In this document: piece by piece, positions 33,061 through 44,570 of the stretch
How positions within the stretch are numbered: position 1 is the stretch's first letter
How the letters are laid out: every line of letters begins with the position of its first letter
NCBI GenBank assembly: GCA_029876055.1
Contig: CM056880.1
Span: 124,001-188,000, forward strand
Reading direction: 5' to 3'
DNA from: Madurella fahalii
Lineage: Eukaryota > Ascomycota > Sordariomycetes > Sordariales
Length of the DNA stretch: 64,000 nt
Made by a program: the position numbers and the translations under genes
Notes under the pieces: model-generated
Database searches by the model: none
What the model was told of the DNA's origin: nothing
Seen by the model: the letters and a program-made list of their open reading frames with translations, nothing else

Positions 33061-34191
33061 AGTAGACTGATCTACCGTTCGTTCGGTTGGGTGATAGAAA
33101 GTTATTGCCTCTTAAACGTCGCCTCGAGAAGACGCGATACTCGGGATACAGATTCAATTTAATTACGACAGAAGACGCACAGACCAATCCAGTACATTAT
33201 TGGGTTCGCATGTGTGGGTGCTGAGTAATGTGATGGAGGCGCTAGGATTCAGGATCGCGTTTCACATGTATAATTAGCCGAAGGTGCCGCAGGGAGGCAC
33301 AGAGGCAGAAAGGGTAACAGAACAAAGCTTAACCTTATTCATCTCTGCCCGGAAGTAGCTATCAAGGCACTGTGTACAGTTTATGTACTTTTAGTGTTCT
33401 TGATCCGCAACTTGAGGGTTTAAGAAGCCTAGAGAAGGGGAGTGTATGTTATCATATTAACACACTCTTTGATATTTACGACTTGCGCCAGACAAGGGGA
33501 ACTTGAATGGCACTATCCTAGTGTCCGGCTCGGGGGCGGCGTAGCAATACTTCCTAGAAACAGTGTAATTATGTTGCCTCGCTAAGCGTCATCATTTTAT
33601 CATTTTCTGCGCCAGATGCTAATGTCCGGCCCATGTCAAACACCTACTCCGCCTACCAGGCAATGTCAAAGCCAAGGGTGGATAATAAGCATTTATTTTA
33701 AGCCTTCTATAGCGTCGGAGGCGTGCAACACTAGGATGTCCTGTCGTTACAAGAATAAAGACGTTTTCCTTTAAATAGAAATCCTTATAATAAATCCTAC
33801 CACTGCCTCTCTAGCTCCTGATAGTCGAGGTGGAATCGCGACTTGTATTGCAAACTTCGGCGCAGACTGGTCATTTGAAACTGGCCCATTGATCCTCCAA
33901 CCCATTAATCCTAAGAATGGAGCAGGTCTTTACATCATGTGGCGACAACACTGACCTCATTTAGATGCAGTTGCGCCGCATCAGACCCGGCCCCCACATG
34001 TACCGCGCGCCTAGCGGGGGTGGCCAAACTGACGTTTCATACCTCAGCTTACCTAAAACTACTATTCATGTTCGAGGGACGTTGTTGAAAGGAACAGGCC
34101 CAAACCATGGCCATCTATTGTCAGATAGACCATGAGGCTTGAAGTTTGAGCCCAGAGAGACATGACAAGATCAGACGACTCGGAAGTTGGG
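33061..34191. other. Intergenic region between divergent genes
   Basis: Upstream region of both the 2EXR gene (minus) and the secreted repeat-protein gene (plus). No gene-like frame is seen. Composition is ordinary to AT-rich. Confidence 0.4.
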
Positions 34192-34200
34192 TATAAAATA
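34192..34200 (+). promoter_or_regulatory. TATA box of the secreted repeat-protein gene
   Basis: gggtataaaatag lies about 150 bases upstream of the ATG at 34345 and is followed by a C/A-rich leader (cacatcaacatcagcaccatc), the usual layout of a strong fungal promoter. Confidence 0.55.
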
Positions 34201-34344
34201 GATAAAACTCTCGTCACAAGCGATACATCTTCTACCACTCGCACATCAACATCAGCACCATCTTAACAACCAGTATTCCTAGAGCCTTCTTCTAACAACC
34301 TCACTCAGAGTTCCATCGCAGGATCTTAGATCTCACACGCCAAA

Positions 34345-35404
34345 ATGCATTTGACGAAGCTGCTCTCGTCCCTGGCCGTTCTCGGCCTATTTGCCGTGCA
34401 GTCGGCCGCAGACGGGCAAGATAAGAAGAAGTGAGAAGCTTGAGGCACCTGGAATGATGGGTTTGTGTGACTAATATGGATCGGTTAGTAGCCTACGCAC
34501 GGTGGAAGAGCGTGCCGTTGAAGCGCCCATACCACCAACGTTTGTCATTAAGGTCCGCGCGGGCGATGAGAAGTCTGCCAAGTCCGGAGGGTCTTCGAAA
34601 TCATCAGGGAAGAGCCAGGATAAAAAGTCGAATGGGAAGTCGGATTCCGCCGACCTTGGAGGCTTGAGCATGGAGAAGAGCAGCAAGGCACCGCCTCCGC
34701 CGGCTAAGGAACCCACTTCATGCAAGGGAAAGACCACGTCCGGCAAGACCACGTCCGGCAAGACTACGGATGGCAAGACTACGGATGGCAAGACTACGGA
34801 TGGCAAGACCACATCCGGCAAGACCACGGATGGCAAGACTACGGATGGCAAGACCACGTCTGGCAAGACCACGTCCGGCAAGACCACGTCCGGCAAGACC
34901 ACGTCCGGCAAGACCACGTCCGGCAAGACCACGTCCGGCAAGACCACGTCCGGCAAGACCAAGCTCAATAAGCGCGTCGACTGGGTCCCTGTATATGAGG
35001 CTACCAGCGAAAAGGGTACCGCTAGCCAGGGCCTATACACATGGCAATTGAAGACGTGCGTCGGCATCTCCGCGTGGGACAGCAGCACGGGTAAGAAGGT
35101 CCTTACTCACATCACGGCCTTGACCGGCAACGACGACTACACGGTGCAGTTTGCAAAATTCAAGGCCGATGTCGAGGCTCAGACTAGCTCCGCGACGCGC
35201 CGGATGACGGCTGCGCTTGCGCCGCTCGATTACGCCCCTGCGGCACTGCATGCGACGATGACGGAGATGAACAACTACCTGAGGGACCAGACGAGGCTGC
35301 TGGATCCTAACGCTGACGTGTTTACTCGTGAATACAAAGCGGGCACAGGATCAGAGATGCAGGTATGGCCGAATGGAGCGGTTATGGTCGACGGCAAGTG
35401 CTAG
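34345..35404 (+). CDS. Secreted repeat protein with CheD-like Cys/His/Thr motif
   Basis: Exons 34345-34430 and 34489-35404 (58 bp intron, branch ctaat) encode 333 residues. Residues 1-22 form a clear signal peptide (HLTKLLSSLAVLGLFAVQSAA). Residues about 45-105 are Lys/Ser-rich and disordered. Residues 109-186 are fifteen 5-residue repeats GKTT(S/D). LNKR at 188-191 is a likely Kex2 site that would release a C-terminal domain of about 142 residues. That domain has TWQLKTCVGISAWD and LTHITAL: Thr213, Cys219, Asp226 and His236 stand at the spacing (-6, 0, +7, +17) of the CheD receptor-deamidase active site. What is seen is the motif and layout; deamidase activity is inference. It could be an effector, an interbacterial factor or a cell-wall protein. 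The gene is intact. Confidence 0.8.
34727..34951 (+). repeat. 15 bp coding minisatellite
   Basis: Fifteen tandem copies of a 15-base unit (ggcaagaccacgtcc and the ggcaagactacggat variant) encoding GKTTS or GKTTD. The S-type units at the 3' end are nearly identical, which fits recent expansion. The unit is a multiple of three, so length changes keep the frame. The long open frame on the opposite strand (LPDVV repeats) is a shadow of this array. Confidence 0.9.
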
Positions 35405-37071
35405 GTATAGAAGCTTCATGGTCAGATCGGTGTCTGGTACAGCTGGGCTGTATTCTACTCCATGTTATTGGTTAAGGAGTAAAGGTGTTGGCTACCATGT
35501 ATGCTAACTTACCGTAGTTTGGTTATTTGATTTTGACAGGCGCAGCTTGGGATATTTGGAGGCTGGACCTTGGTTAGATATAAATAGAGATAAATCCAAA
35601 ACTTTGGACCTGTATTATCTTATGATCCCAATCTATACCCTAGAGCGACGGAGCACAACGCGAGAAGAACTTTTAGGGCCTAATCTGGGTGTGCCTTCGC
35701 TACGGCGGTACACTCCTTGTTAACTGTATCTACAAGAGATTGGTACTTGTTAACATATAGTTAGGCCTAACTTCAATAGCGTAGAGATTTAATAGTACTT
35801 GGTGTAGCTAGCAGTCTTATATCCCGGATGACAAGGGCAGTAGATATGATATTAACGGGATTAACTAGCTCTAGATCCAAGGAGCTATATGAACATGTGT
35901 TCACAGTTAGAGATAGAATGAACGAGGGACCTACAATGGGACTGAAATCTGATACCCTCCTTATTCCTTATTCCTAGCTACTATTCGAAGAGAGATCCCC
36001 GACTGAGCAAGTTTTATAGCCAGTGGTTAAAATTAATTGTACGGGGATACTCAGAGATATACTAGGGGGAGCTCCCCATCCATTAAGACTTCTCTAAACT
36101 CGTTAATTGAACTCCTCCAATCTAGTTAGTATAAGCTAATACCATTAGAGGTTCATATAAGGAATTAGAGAAGGGGTTATGTTGAAATAGTTTAGAAATA
36201 TATATCTACCGTTATAAATCTATCAAAACAAGGAGAAGGGTAGAAGTAGCTCGCTACTAGACAGATAGGATTGATAAGGTAAGCTAGGAGGCATCTAATA
36301 AAGTAGGTTCCTATGGCATAGATAGTACTGAAACAATATAAATAGATCGAGCGCTCTCTAGTTAAGAGACTACTTTATATACGAAGAAAGCTCATTAGTT
36401 AAGCTTATAATAATATAGAGAAATGTACCGAATTGATTGTTTTATCCGAGGAGTAATGACCAGGAAGACCCTACTTTTAATACAAAAAAAATGGGCCCTC
36501 GGTAAGTTCTAGTCTTCGGAGTATTACCCTAGTAAGTGTAGCAATCTGGTTAGAGGAACCCTACTCCCTAGAGATAGTTTTGCCTAACTCAATAGCCTAA
36601 CATGAAATATAGAATAGAGGTTTTGGTGGATTATAGGGAGTTACTCCACTATAAAGCACGCTTACATTTTCCTATTGAAGCGGTCAGTCGTTGCATTTTG
36701 AAGGCGATAGCTACTAAAGTGGAATTTAAAAAAAAGTAGAGAACAGCGGGGAGAGGGTAACAGGTACAGGTTAGATGAACGAAGACTAGTACTTCAAGTC
36801 TCTTCCTGACAGGCGGCTTTCGTACCAGGTAATTATCAATCTACTAACATCGAGATTTCACATGGTTTGAATGATCTACCACCGTATCCTGCACGGTACA
36901 TATGGCGCCTAATATCCAATACAACATCCATTCAGGCAAAATAACTAGAGATTTAGTGAGCGATGCGTTAATAGGTTATAGCTAGCTATTAAACAGAGCT
37001 AATGGTGCTTGTCTCTTCTATCCGTGATACCCAATGCCAGGCACTGGTCGTCATGCCCTGCACATTCTACT
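35405..37071. other. AT-rich, RIP-like intergenic DNA
   Basis: Rich in ta, tag and tta with no open frame of note. It contains one recognisable repeat, the mutated LTR-4 copy at 36183-36530. The rest is probably older repeat remains. Confidence 0.45.
36183..36530 (+). repeat. LTR-4 copy, heavily RIP-mutated
   Basis: It starts tgaaatagtttagaaatata and contains aaaacaaggagaaggg, gcgctctctagttaagaga (the decayed palindrome), gaattgattgttttatccgagg and aaaaaaatgggccctcgg. These align with 29683-30032 but with many C-to-T and G-to-A changes. Confidence 0.6.
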
Positions 37072-40000
37072 ATGGCATCTATCACGTGCCTCCTGCCCAT
37101 CCTCACTCTCCTATCTCTCACTTTCTCTTCCCACACCTCCGCTCTACCACTCCCCTCATTCTCCTCACCCCCCCCCCCCCCCCCGCCTCCCGGCCCAAAT
37201 TCCGTTATTGGTTCCCGGACGCCAGCGTCCCGCTGTGGGCCGTTGAGTCAGATATCGCATCTCTCGCCTCCGTCTCAGCGGGCGGCCTCCAGTTTCTCGG
37301 TTTCTACAACCAAGGCTTCCCTCCAATCTCGACGGACTGGTCCGTCTACGGCTTCGGGACAGCCGCCTACAAGAATCTCCCGAAGGGCGCTCTCCGCGCA
37401 ACGGCGAAACATGGCCTCATCTTCGATTTTGCGATTGGACCGCATACTGGAGACGGAATCCCCGCTGTGCCGCAAACCGAGGGGTTGGCGATGGAGCTGG
37501 TGTACGGTGCGAGGTTTGTAGACGCTTATTCCGGGAGGGTGGGTGTGGATAGTCTGCCACAAGCGCAGCTTGAGTTCAATCATGGCCCGCTGAACGGGTG
37601 GGTGCATGAGCCTGAGAATTGGGGAGCTAGCCGGTTGGTTGCTGTTGTGACCGGGCGGGTGGTAGGAGGACTAAAAAGAATGGAGGTGGGACGGGGGAAT
37701 GGGTGGTACTTGATGAGAAGAGTGTGGTGAACCTGACAAACCTGACACGGAATGGGGTACTGGACTGGGAGGTGCCGTTGGGGATGGGGTCGAGTGGGGA
37801 GTGGGTTGTTACGGCATTTATTGAACGGTATTCAAACGTCAGAAACTGCGTTTCCGTCAAGTGTGCAAGAATCAAATTGGATTGGGGATAGAACTTGGAC
37901 AGTGGACCACTTTAGCGCTGCTGGCGCGCCGAAAGCGACCGAATTCTGGGATAAGTATCTTTTGGACAACGAAGAAATTAACGGCTTGATGAGAAAGGTC
38001 GGTGGTTATTGTAGGTTCTGCGCCTCTGATCAACGTCATTAGAGTGGTACTAGCATCGCTAACTCGACCAATTAGCATGGGAAGACAGCATGGAAATGAT
38101 GTTGCCACTCTGGTGGACGCCAGGATTTCTCGATCGATTTAAAATGGGTCGCGGTTACAGTGGTACGAAGTACCTACCCGTCTTCTTCCAAGCGAAGAAT
38201 CTCTGGAACGGCTACGGCGACCCATACGACACCTCTTATGTATTAGACGGATGGCCCGCAGACGGCGGTAAGTATGCAGAGGACTATCGCCTCACTCTCA
38301 ACGAGGGTTACCAGGACTTTCTTGGAGAGTATCAGCGCTGGGCTGCATCTCGCGGGCTTCACCACTCGGCCCAGCCGGCGTACAATATGCCTCTCGATAT
38401 GGTACGTAACCCACCCTAGCATTCCAATTCCATGTCCCGAAACATTAGCTTAGGCAGTCCTTTAGTCTTCTACAATCCCTCTCGTTGGTACTCCAGAGCT
38501 TGAATCTCTCGGTTTTGGCGAGGCAGTTGATGTCTACCGGCAGTTCACCGGCCCTGCCCACCTCTTCAACAGAACCGCTATCTCAACGGAAATAGGATCT
38601 CAACGCGGAGGTGCTTATAACCAAGCTATTCCCACACTCCTGAATCTCTTTAGGGACTCCTTTACAGTGGGCATTAACACCCTTTTGATCCACGGATTTG
38701 CTTATAACGGCCACTATCCTGGGACGACATGGCCGGGATACACCCCATTCAACTATGAGTTCAGCGAGATGTGGGGACTCCGACAGCCAGCATGGCGGCA
38801 TATCAACGATACACTCTTATATGCTGCCCGAAATTGTGAGGTGCTTAAGACTGGAGTTCCCAGAGTGGACCTGGCTTTCTATACATGGAAGCAGCCGTGG
38901 ACAGCCAGGCCCGTGTATCCAGGTACGGACTTTACTGCAGCGGGATACACATATGAATACATTGGACCTGAGAACTTAGCGTCAAAAAAGGTGGAAGTCC
39001 GAGATGGGGTTCTTGCCCCTAATGGTCCGGCTTACAAAGCGATTGTGCTACACCAACAAACGAGAATTAATCCTTCGGCATCAGTGTCCTTGCTTGAGTT
39101 TGCTGCAGCAGGACTGCCCATTTTCATTGTCGGTTCGGGAACAGATTACACGACAATCGGCTCCGGGAGCCAGGAGATCGTCGCAGAGAATATGCGTCGT
39201 CTCACAAACGGGACTTTTCCCAGCTGTCAAGGTCGTGCCGCAAGTAGGCTTCCGTCCTGAAATACTCTGGAAGTCGGGTGTTCTCCCCCGACTTTCGGCT
39301 GAGTCTTTCGACGGTGCCCCCGACGCCAGTCAGCTCTTTTCGGCCTGGCGCTCCGACCCCGAAAACCGGTTGAAACTGGTCTACCTGCTTAACCGCGGTC
39401 CAGAAACCAGGTTCAGCATATCGTTTACAACCTCACGATCCGCAGTTCCGCATATCCTAGATGCCTGGACAGGAGAACAGACACCTCTGGTGACGTACCT
39501 CCGCACATCTAGGGGATTATCAACCCGAATCACGCTTGCGCAACAGCAAAGCATCATTCTCGCCTTTTATACTCCTTCGGACATGGAGACAAAGCTGCCG
39601 CTATACATCGTATCCCACTCTCCCAACTTGGCCCGCTTGCGGGCGAACAACCGAGGAGATCTCGTGGGACTTATTAGTAACCCATTCGAGGAAGCAAGTG
39701 TCTTACTCTCCAACAACAGCGAAGTGGTCATTCCAGCAATCAGCCATAACAATTCCAGCCAGTTCTCGAGCATCACGCTTAGCCCTTGGAATCTGACGGC
39801 TGAGTCCTACTCTGCCCCAGCGAATCTCAACGCTGGATCTACGTCATCCAACATTACAAGGATAACAGTCCCATCATCCCTTGCGAAACTCACCCCATGG
39901 GCACAAATACCCACACTTAGAGAGCGAGTTTCCGGTGTCGGCGTATATCGTACCACTTTCCGTCTCCCGCCACAACCTACCGGGATCAACATGGGAGAGA

Positions 40001-40323
40001 TGAACTACACTATTCATCTGACAGGAAGGGTGCTCAACACCGTCAGGATCAAGATAAACGGATACCTTGTCCCGGCTATTGATTTATCAGCACCAGACGA
40101 CGGGAGGGACGTAACGCACTTGTTGACCACCGACGGAGAAAACGAGGCGATCATTGAAGTAGCGAGCACGCTGTTTAACGCAGTCAAGGCGAGGGTGAGC
40201 GAGCTGAGGAGCGCAGGACGAGGAGTACAGGTACCGAGGTATTATACTCAGGTTGGGTGGAAAGAGTTTGGGTTGATGGGCGAGGTTGTCGTGAAGGGGT
40301 GGAGGAGGGTTGCGCTTTCTTGA
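37072..40323 (+). pseudogene. Large secreted glycoside hydrolase-like protein (GH106/GH2-like), frameshifted
   Basis: The signal peptide frame starts at 37072 (SITCLLPILTLLSLTF). The mature region has RYWFPDASV, LMRKVGGY plus WEDSMEMMLPLWWTPGFLD, RGYSGTKYLPVFF, YNQAIPTLLNLFRDSF, LIHGFAYNGHYPGTTWPGY, and a C-terminal beta-sandwich with GVGVYRTTFRLP and YYTQVGWKEFGL. The layout resembles fungal secreted alpha-L-rhamnosidase-type (GH106) proteins with a GH2-like sugar-binding end; I hold the family number loosely. Introns: 38011-38075 and 38402-38465. Frame changes occur at the C17 run 37168-37184 (leader and mature frames disagree), near 37660-37680, near 37826-37840 and near 39211-39228. It is either a pseudogene or a poorly sequenced gene. 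The 3' two thirds is otherwise well preserved. Confidence 0.65.
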
Positions 40324-40580
40324 CTGCTGGGTTGAAGGTTTATTGCGGCTTATGATGTGATGCCTCCTATATCCACCAAGACGTGATCGTTTAAACAGTG
40401 GAAAGGGAAATTTGTTTCAGATATGGATAACTTGATTACAAAGCATATCTCGGGAATAATTACGACAGTGACACCTATCTTGGCAATTCTGGTGGTGGGA
40501 AAATACCTTGTGTACGTCTGAACACGAGCGGTTGGGCTCAGTTTGCGTTAAGAAGAGTGCAACGGGAGAGACAAACTGTG
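40324..40580. other. Short spacer, no gene seen
   Basis: It separates the glycosidase-like gene from the minus-strand relic and should contain both 3' ends. No notable structure is seen. Confidence 0.4.
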
Positions 40581-40975
40581 CTAACCCTTCATATCGCCTT
40601 CCTCCTCCCCATCGCCATCCTCGTCGTCGTCGTCGCTCGTGATAATCTCCCAGGCCCTATCGACTCCTCTGCTATCTTTGATGCAGTAGTCCAGCGTTCA
40701 CTTCACCATATGATCAAATTTGCGCATCCACGCCGCTTTGTGTTCCTTGCGCAACCACTCCAGTTACTCCTCGTCGAACGTCTTCAACGCTTTAATAAGC
40801 TTGTCAACTCAGCTTCAAGTTGAGTCGCAGAGTTTATGTTCAATGGCTCAGTTGCCCAGCAGCGGAGTCTCAAGGATTGTGCGCATTGTCTCGACAGCTT
40901 TAAAAACTTGGTACTAGAAACGAGAGGGCTACTGTCGAGGTGCGTGATTGCGGCGGCGAGATGATGTGGAATCAA
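40581..40975 (-). pseudogene. Relic of a conserved hypothetical gene
   Basis: Read from 40975: HHLAAAITHLDSSPLVSSTK, KLSRQCAQSLRLRCWATEP, AELTSLLK, then in another frame ALKTFDEE, a TAA stop, LEWLRKEHKAAWMRKFDHMV, K, a TGA stop, TLDYCIKDSRGVDRAWEI and an acidic tail (SDDDDEDGDGEEEGD) ending at 40581. The two stops sit where Gln (CAA) and Trp (TGG) are expected, and the frameshift is in an AAA run near 40794. The family is not recognised. The 5' part is probably missing. Confidence 0.55.
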
Positions 40976-43638
40976 TGTTTAGTGATCTCGAGGAGACGTA
41001 ACAAGTCACAGTATGTCGCAATTGACGTCAGAATCGGATACAGATTGATTCACACTATAATAAGACATAATACATTCACTTCGTCCCAAAATGAACCAAA
41101 TTGCAGAAGATCGCAATGACCGACCGCACGCACATGGTTGACCAACCTTAACGCTGACGGTAATGTGCAAATGCCGTTAGATTCGGATGGGATGAATCTG
41201 TTCCTAGCTCCGGATTAATCTAAACAGCTCCCGATCAAATGATGCTACTTGTCTTATCAAAATATTCCGCCGTTGCCATTACCAATTCAATCCCCCTTGA
41301 GCCAGAATAGAGCAGTGATTATAAAATAACCTGCCATGCGCGGATATAAGAGTCCTTACCCAGTTGTGGTTACCCCATCGACAGGGGTTGACCAACCATC
41401 TCTCTTCGCGTTTGCTGCATATAACTTGAAACGTCCGACCACCAGCGCTGAGCTGTATGCATCACAACAGTGACGGCGGAAATCACTGGAGTGGAACACG
41501 TGAATCAGGGTAGGAGTTTGCACCGGTAAGCTACCGATGGTAGCACACCGTGAAGGCTTCAAGCGCTCTTTCCCCCCCATGCACCCACGAGGCTGCACCT
41601 CCCCCCCACCCCCCAAAATGACCCCGCACCGTATACCGGTGCTTATGTATGCCAGCTTTTGGAGGAAATAGGGGCGCGGACGCTGTGCGAGTGCATTATA
41701 CACTTTATCTCGCCACCCTCCTAAGGTCAAATCGTCCATTCTAGAAGAGGAATCCTTATGGGCGGCAGCAGCTGTAGAAGAGCGCCCTAACCCAATATAT
41801 TCTCGAATACGTGACAAAGAGGCGTTTGTTCATCAGACGCTCGGCGCCTCATTAGTAAGAGACGTAGCCCAGCAACCCCTGACCTTTCACCGTAGTCCCG
41901 GGTTCTCTTCTTAGAACGCAAAGATGGTTACACCAAGATACACCCCTATATCCGCTGGTAGCAAATCTGTCAATATATTGGTTGGTGACGAATACAAGGC
42001 CGACTAAAATGATGACTTCTCCCGGACACTTCATTTAGTAAGCAAAAACATCAAATATATACGTCTTCCCGCTATCAAGAAATCAAGCGGTTGTAAATAA
42101 CAAACGGAAAGAATACAACTCAGCTAGAGCTAAGGGCTAAAACTAGCTTAAAACCTTGAGCTGCTGTATATACTACCTGAAAGTGAGTAAGAAGCCAGCG
42201 AAAATCGTATCCACATAAAGCAAACTTACCGCCGCTAACGAGGAGACTGCTGCCCGGTGGTTTCTGGTCTCGGGACATTCATGATATTGAGCCTATACTC
42301 GGCACCCTCGGCCGTTTTAAAATGCCAATCATCATTCGACAATGACAGATAGCCCGGATTTATGTCCCTCGAGCGTCTGCCTAGGCGCATTCTTTGCAGC
42401 ACCCCAGGGCCGTACCGTCTAATCATATGTAGCCGACGCAACCGTCCTGTTGTCCGGCGAGAATGTATCCAATCCTGCTTCTCTTTCCCGTTACCGCCCT
42501 CTCTATCGCTTTCCTAGGCCCGCCGTCTACCAACCTGGAACTTGACCTCGGCCCCCCCTCCCCACCACCCCCTCCCCCCTTTAACAAACATGCGGCCTAA
42601 CTGAAGCAGGTAAGAACCTGGGCTATACCTGCCCCGGAAACGCGTTATGCTGTTCTCCGTACAGCCAGGCAACACGTCCTACCCGTCCATTACTAGTCGT
42701 CAGTCGGAGTATTCAGTTACCTCGACGGCGTGCTAAGTCTAAACACAGGATGGCCGTGCTCATTGTTGATACGTGTAAGTCCACGAGAGCTAGAGAGAAT
42801 GAACCCAGTACCTAGAGAATGTTATAGTATGTTGTTCCGCTGCGTACGCCATGCCCTACGATTCCTTTCCAGCCATTGGTCGTGAGGGTTTCAAGCGGGG
42901 GCTCCTGGCAAGCGATTTGTGGAGGCAGCTGGAATACCACTGATCATTGCGATGTGAATAATAGGTACCGCGCTCAGTTCGAGAATTGTACTGGATTGAA
43001 GGCACCGCGGAACTTACTGGACGCATTGCTGTCATCGTAAGGCAAGTGAGTAACGACAAGACGGAGTGCAGGTAGCCTAACGCTGACTCCAAGCTGTTCG
43101 GTTGAGATTTCAGAACACAGTTATGTCGTGGCTCGTTGCACTTGCGCGTCGGTCTATCAACTCTCCATCAAGTATCTCTAGCTGTTCTTCCAATCGTAGA
43201 TATATTATTATCATCGCCATATACCAATTCCAGGTTGATCACAACCTCTTTTCTGGTGTAACAGCAAGTTCAGGCATCGTTACTAGTATAGCAGTTTAGC
43301 TGCGGTGAAGCTGAGAGGATGTATTGTAGCCGACTTTGGTGGCGGCACCATAAAACTGTTGCTAGAAAAACTCCATGATAGGACTAACATCGAATCGTTT
43401 CTCAGTTTGAAAAGAAACTGGCAACTAACTCAGCATGAGAAGAGAGCGCTCTAGGAGGCTCATCCTCCTCTGCCAAGAAACGACCTTGACTATGGCAGAT
43501 TGGAATATAAAGCATCCCATATAACCCCCTACATCCATTTCGTCCATAATTCTCCAACATCCGGACAGGCGCCTTTGCACATTGTCCAGGAGCACAATGA
43601 GCAACACGAACCGAGATATCCGGCACCTATCTGATGGC
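40976..43638. other. Gene-poor region with C-rich tracts
   Basis: 2.7 kb with no supported gene. Polypyrimidine tracts occur at about 41570-41620 (ctcccccccaccccccaaaa) and 42545-42580 (ccccccctccccaccacc). The minus-strand frame at 41356-41817 crosses such a tract and has no domain. Confidence 0.4.
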
Positions 43639-44412
43639 CTAGACAGAGACACCTAGGGCAATACAAGCGTTGACGAAGACGGTAAGGCAGGCGGTAAGCT
43701 GCACTACCAAGTCAACCACGAGAGCAAGATCAATGGCCGAGAGTCCGCCCGCCTGGCCGAGGCAGACACTAATTAGCAAGTTGATGACGAGTTTGACGCA
43801 TGCTGCCAACTGCACAAGCACAGCTGCAAAGACGCTGACGCTGACGCTGGCGGAGAGAGCGGCGTGGATCTTGACCAAAATTGAAGCGCAGAGGTTGACG
43901 ATGGCAATGACAATGCTGACGCAGGCCTGTACGTCCGCGACGACGAGACCCCCAGCCGCTATCTTGGCCTGTAGGTCAACACCCAGCTTCACAATTAGGT
44001 CGACGATGACCTGGAGGTCCACGACGATGGCGGCAGCGAGGTCGACGTCAATCTTGGCGTCGACGGCAGCCTCAATTTTGGCGGCTGGTTTGAACAGGGT
44101 CAGAAAAGAACAGAAAGCGCGAAGGCATGGTTACAAAGATGAGGAACGCTTACTGATCTCGTCACATTTCTCCTTAACATGATCGTGGCAGGTTTGAGCA
44201 GTATCACCAAGTTCACCACGCTTTACGATCAGCGAGGTATTGTCCATCACCGGCTCTGCAACAGGAGCAGAAATGACTAGAGCAGACCAACGTTAGCGGA
44301 TAATGCTCACAAAGATTGTGTTCACTCCTTTGGGGGTGCACGAGGACTTCATACCGGGAGTGAGGCAGGCCATGAAGGCCGCGAAGGACAGAACAGTGTT
44401 GAGGAAGTGCAT
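43639..44412 (-). CDS. Small secreted hydrophobic Val/Ala-rich protein
   Basis: Exons 44412-44355, 44276-44154 and 44084-43639 join in frame to 208 residues. The signal peptide MHFLNTVLSFAAFMACLTP is followed by a short pro-region with IVKR, a likely Kex2 site at about residue 39, then TCHDHVKEKCDEI. The last 145 residues are strongly hydrophobic and built of loose Val/Ala/Asp/Leu heptad-like repeats (IDVDLAAAIVVDLQVIVDLI) with five Cys residues. The layout suits a processed surface or cell-wall protein. I do not recognise a named family. Both introns (78 and 69 bp) have canonical ends and no damage is seen. Confidence 0.75.
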
Positions 44413-44560
44413 TTTGGGCAGACCGCGTTCAAAGTACCAATACTCAAATAGTCGGTATCGGAAGGGAGAGTGTGGAAAAGGATGTTGACCTGGCTCAGTT
44501 CTTGTTCTGCTCCCGTGGTGTGAAGAGGTTCAAGATCTTTGAGGGTGGGCGATGAAGGCA

Positions 44561-44570
44561 CACTTTATAC
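44561..44570 (-). promoter_or_regulatory. TATA box of the small secreted protein gene
   Basis: On the minus strand agtataaagtg lies about 150 bases upstream of the ATG at 44412, preceded by an A-rich stretch. Confidence 0.45.

Noticed and set aside
34471..35088. 205-residue minus-strand frame with LPDVV repeats
   Set aside because: It is the antisense shadow of the GKTT coding repeat. The plus-strand gene has a signal peptide, an intron and a TATA box.
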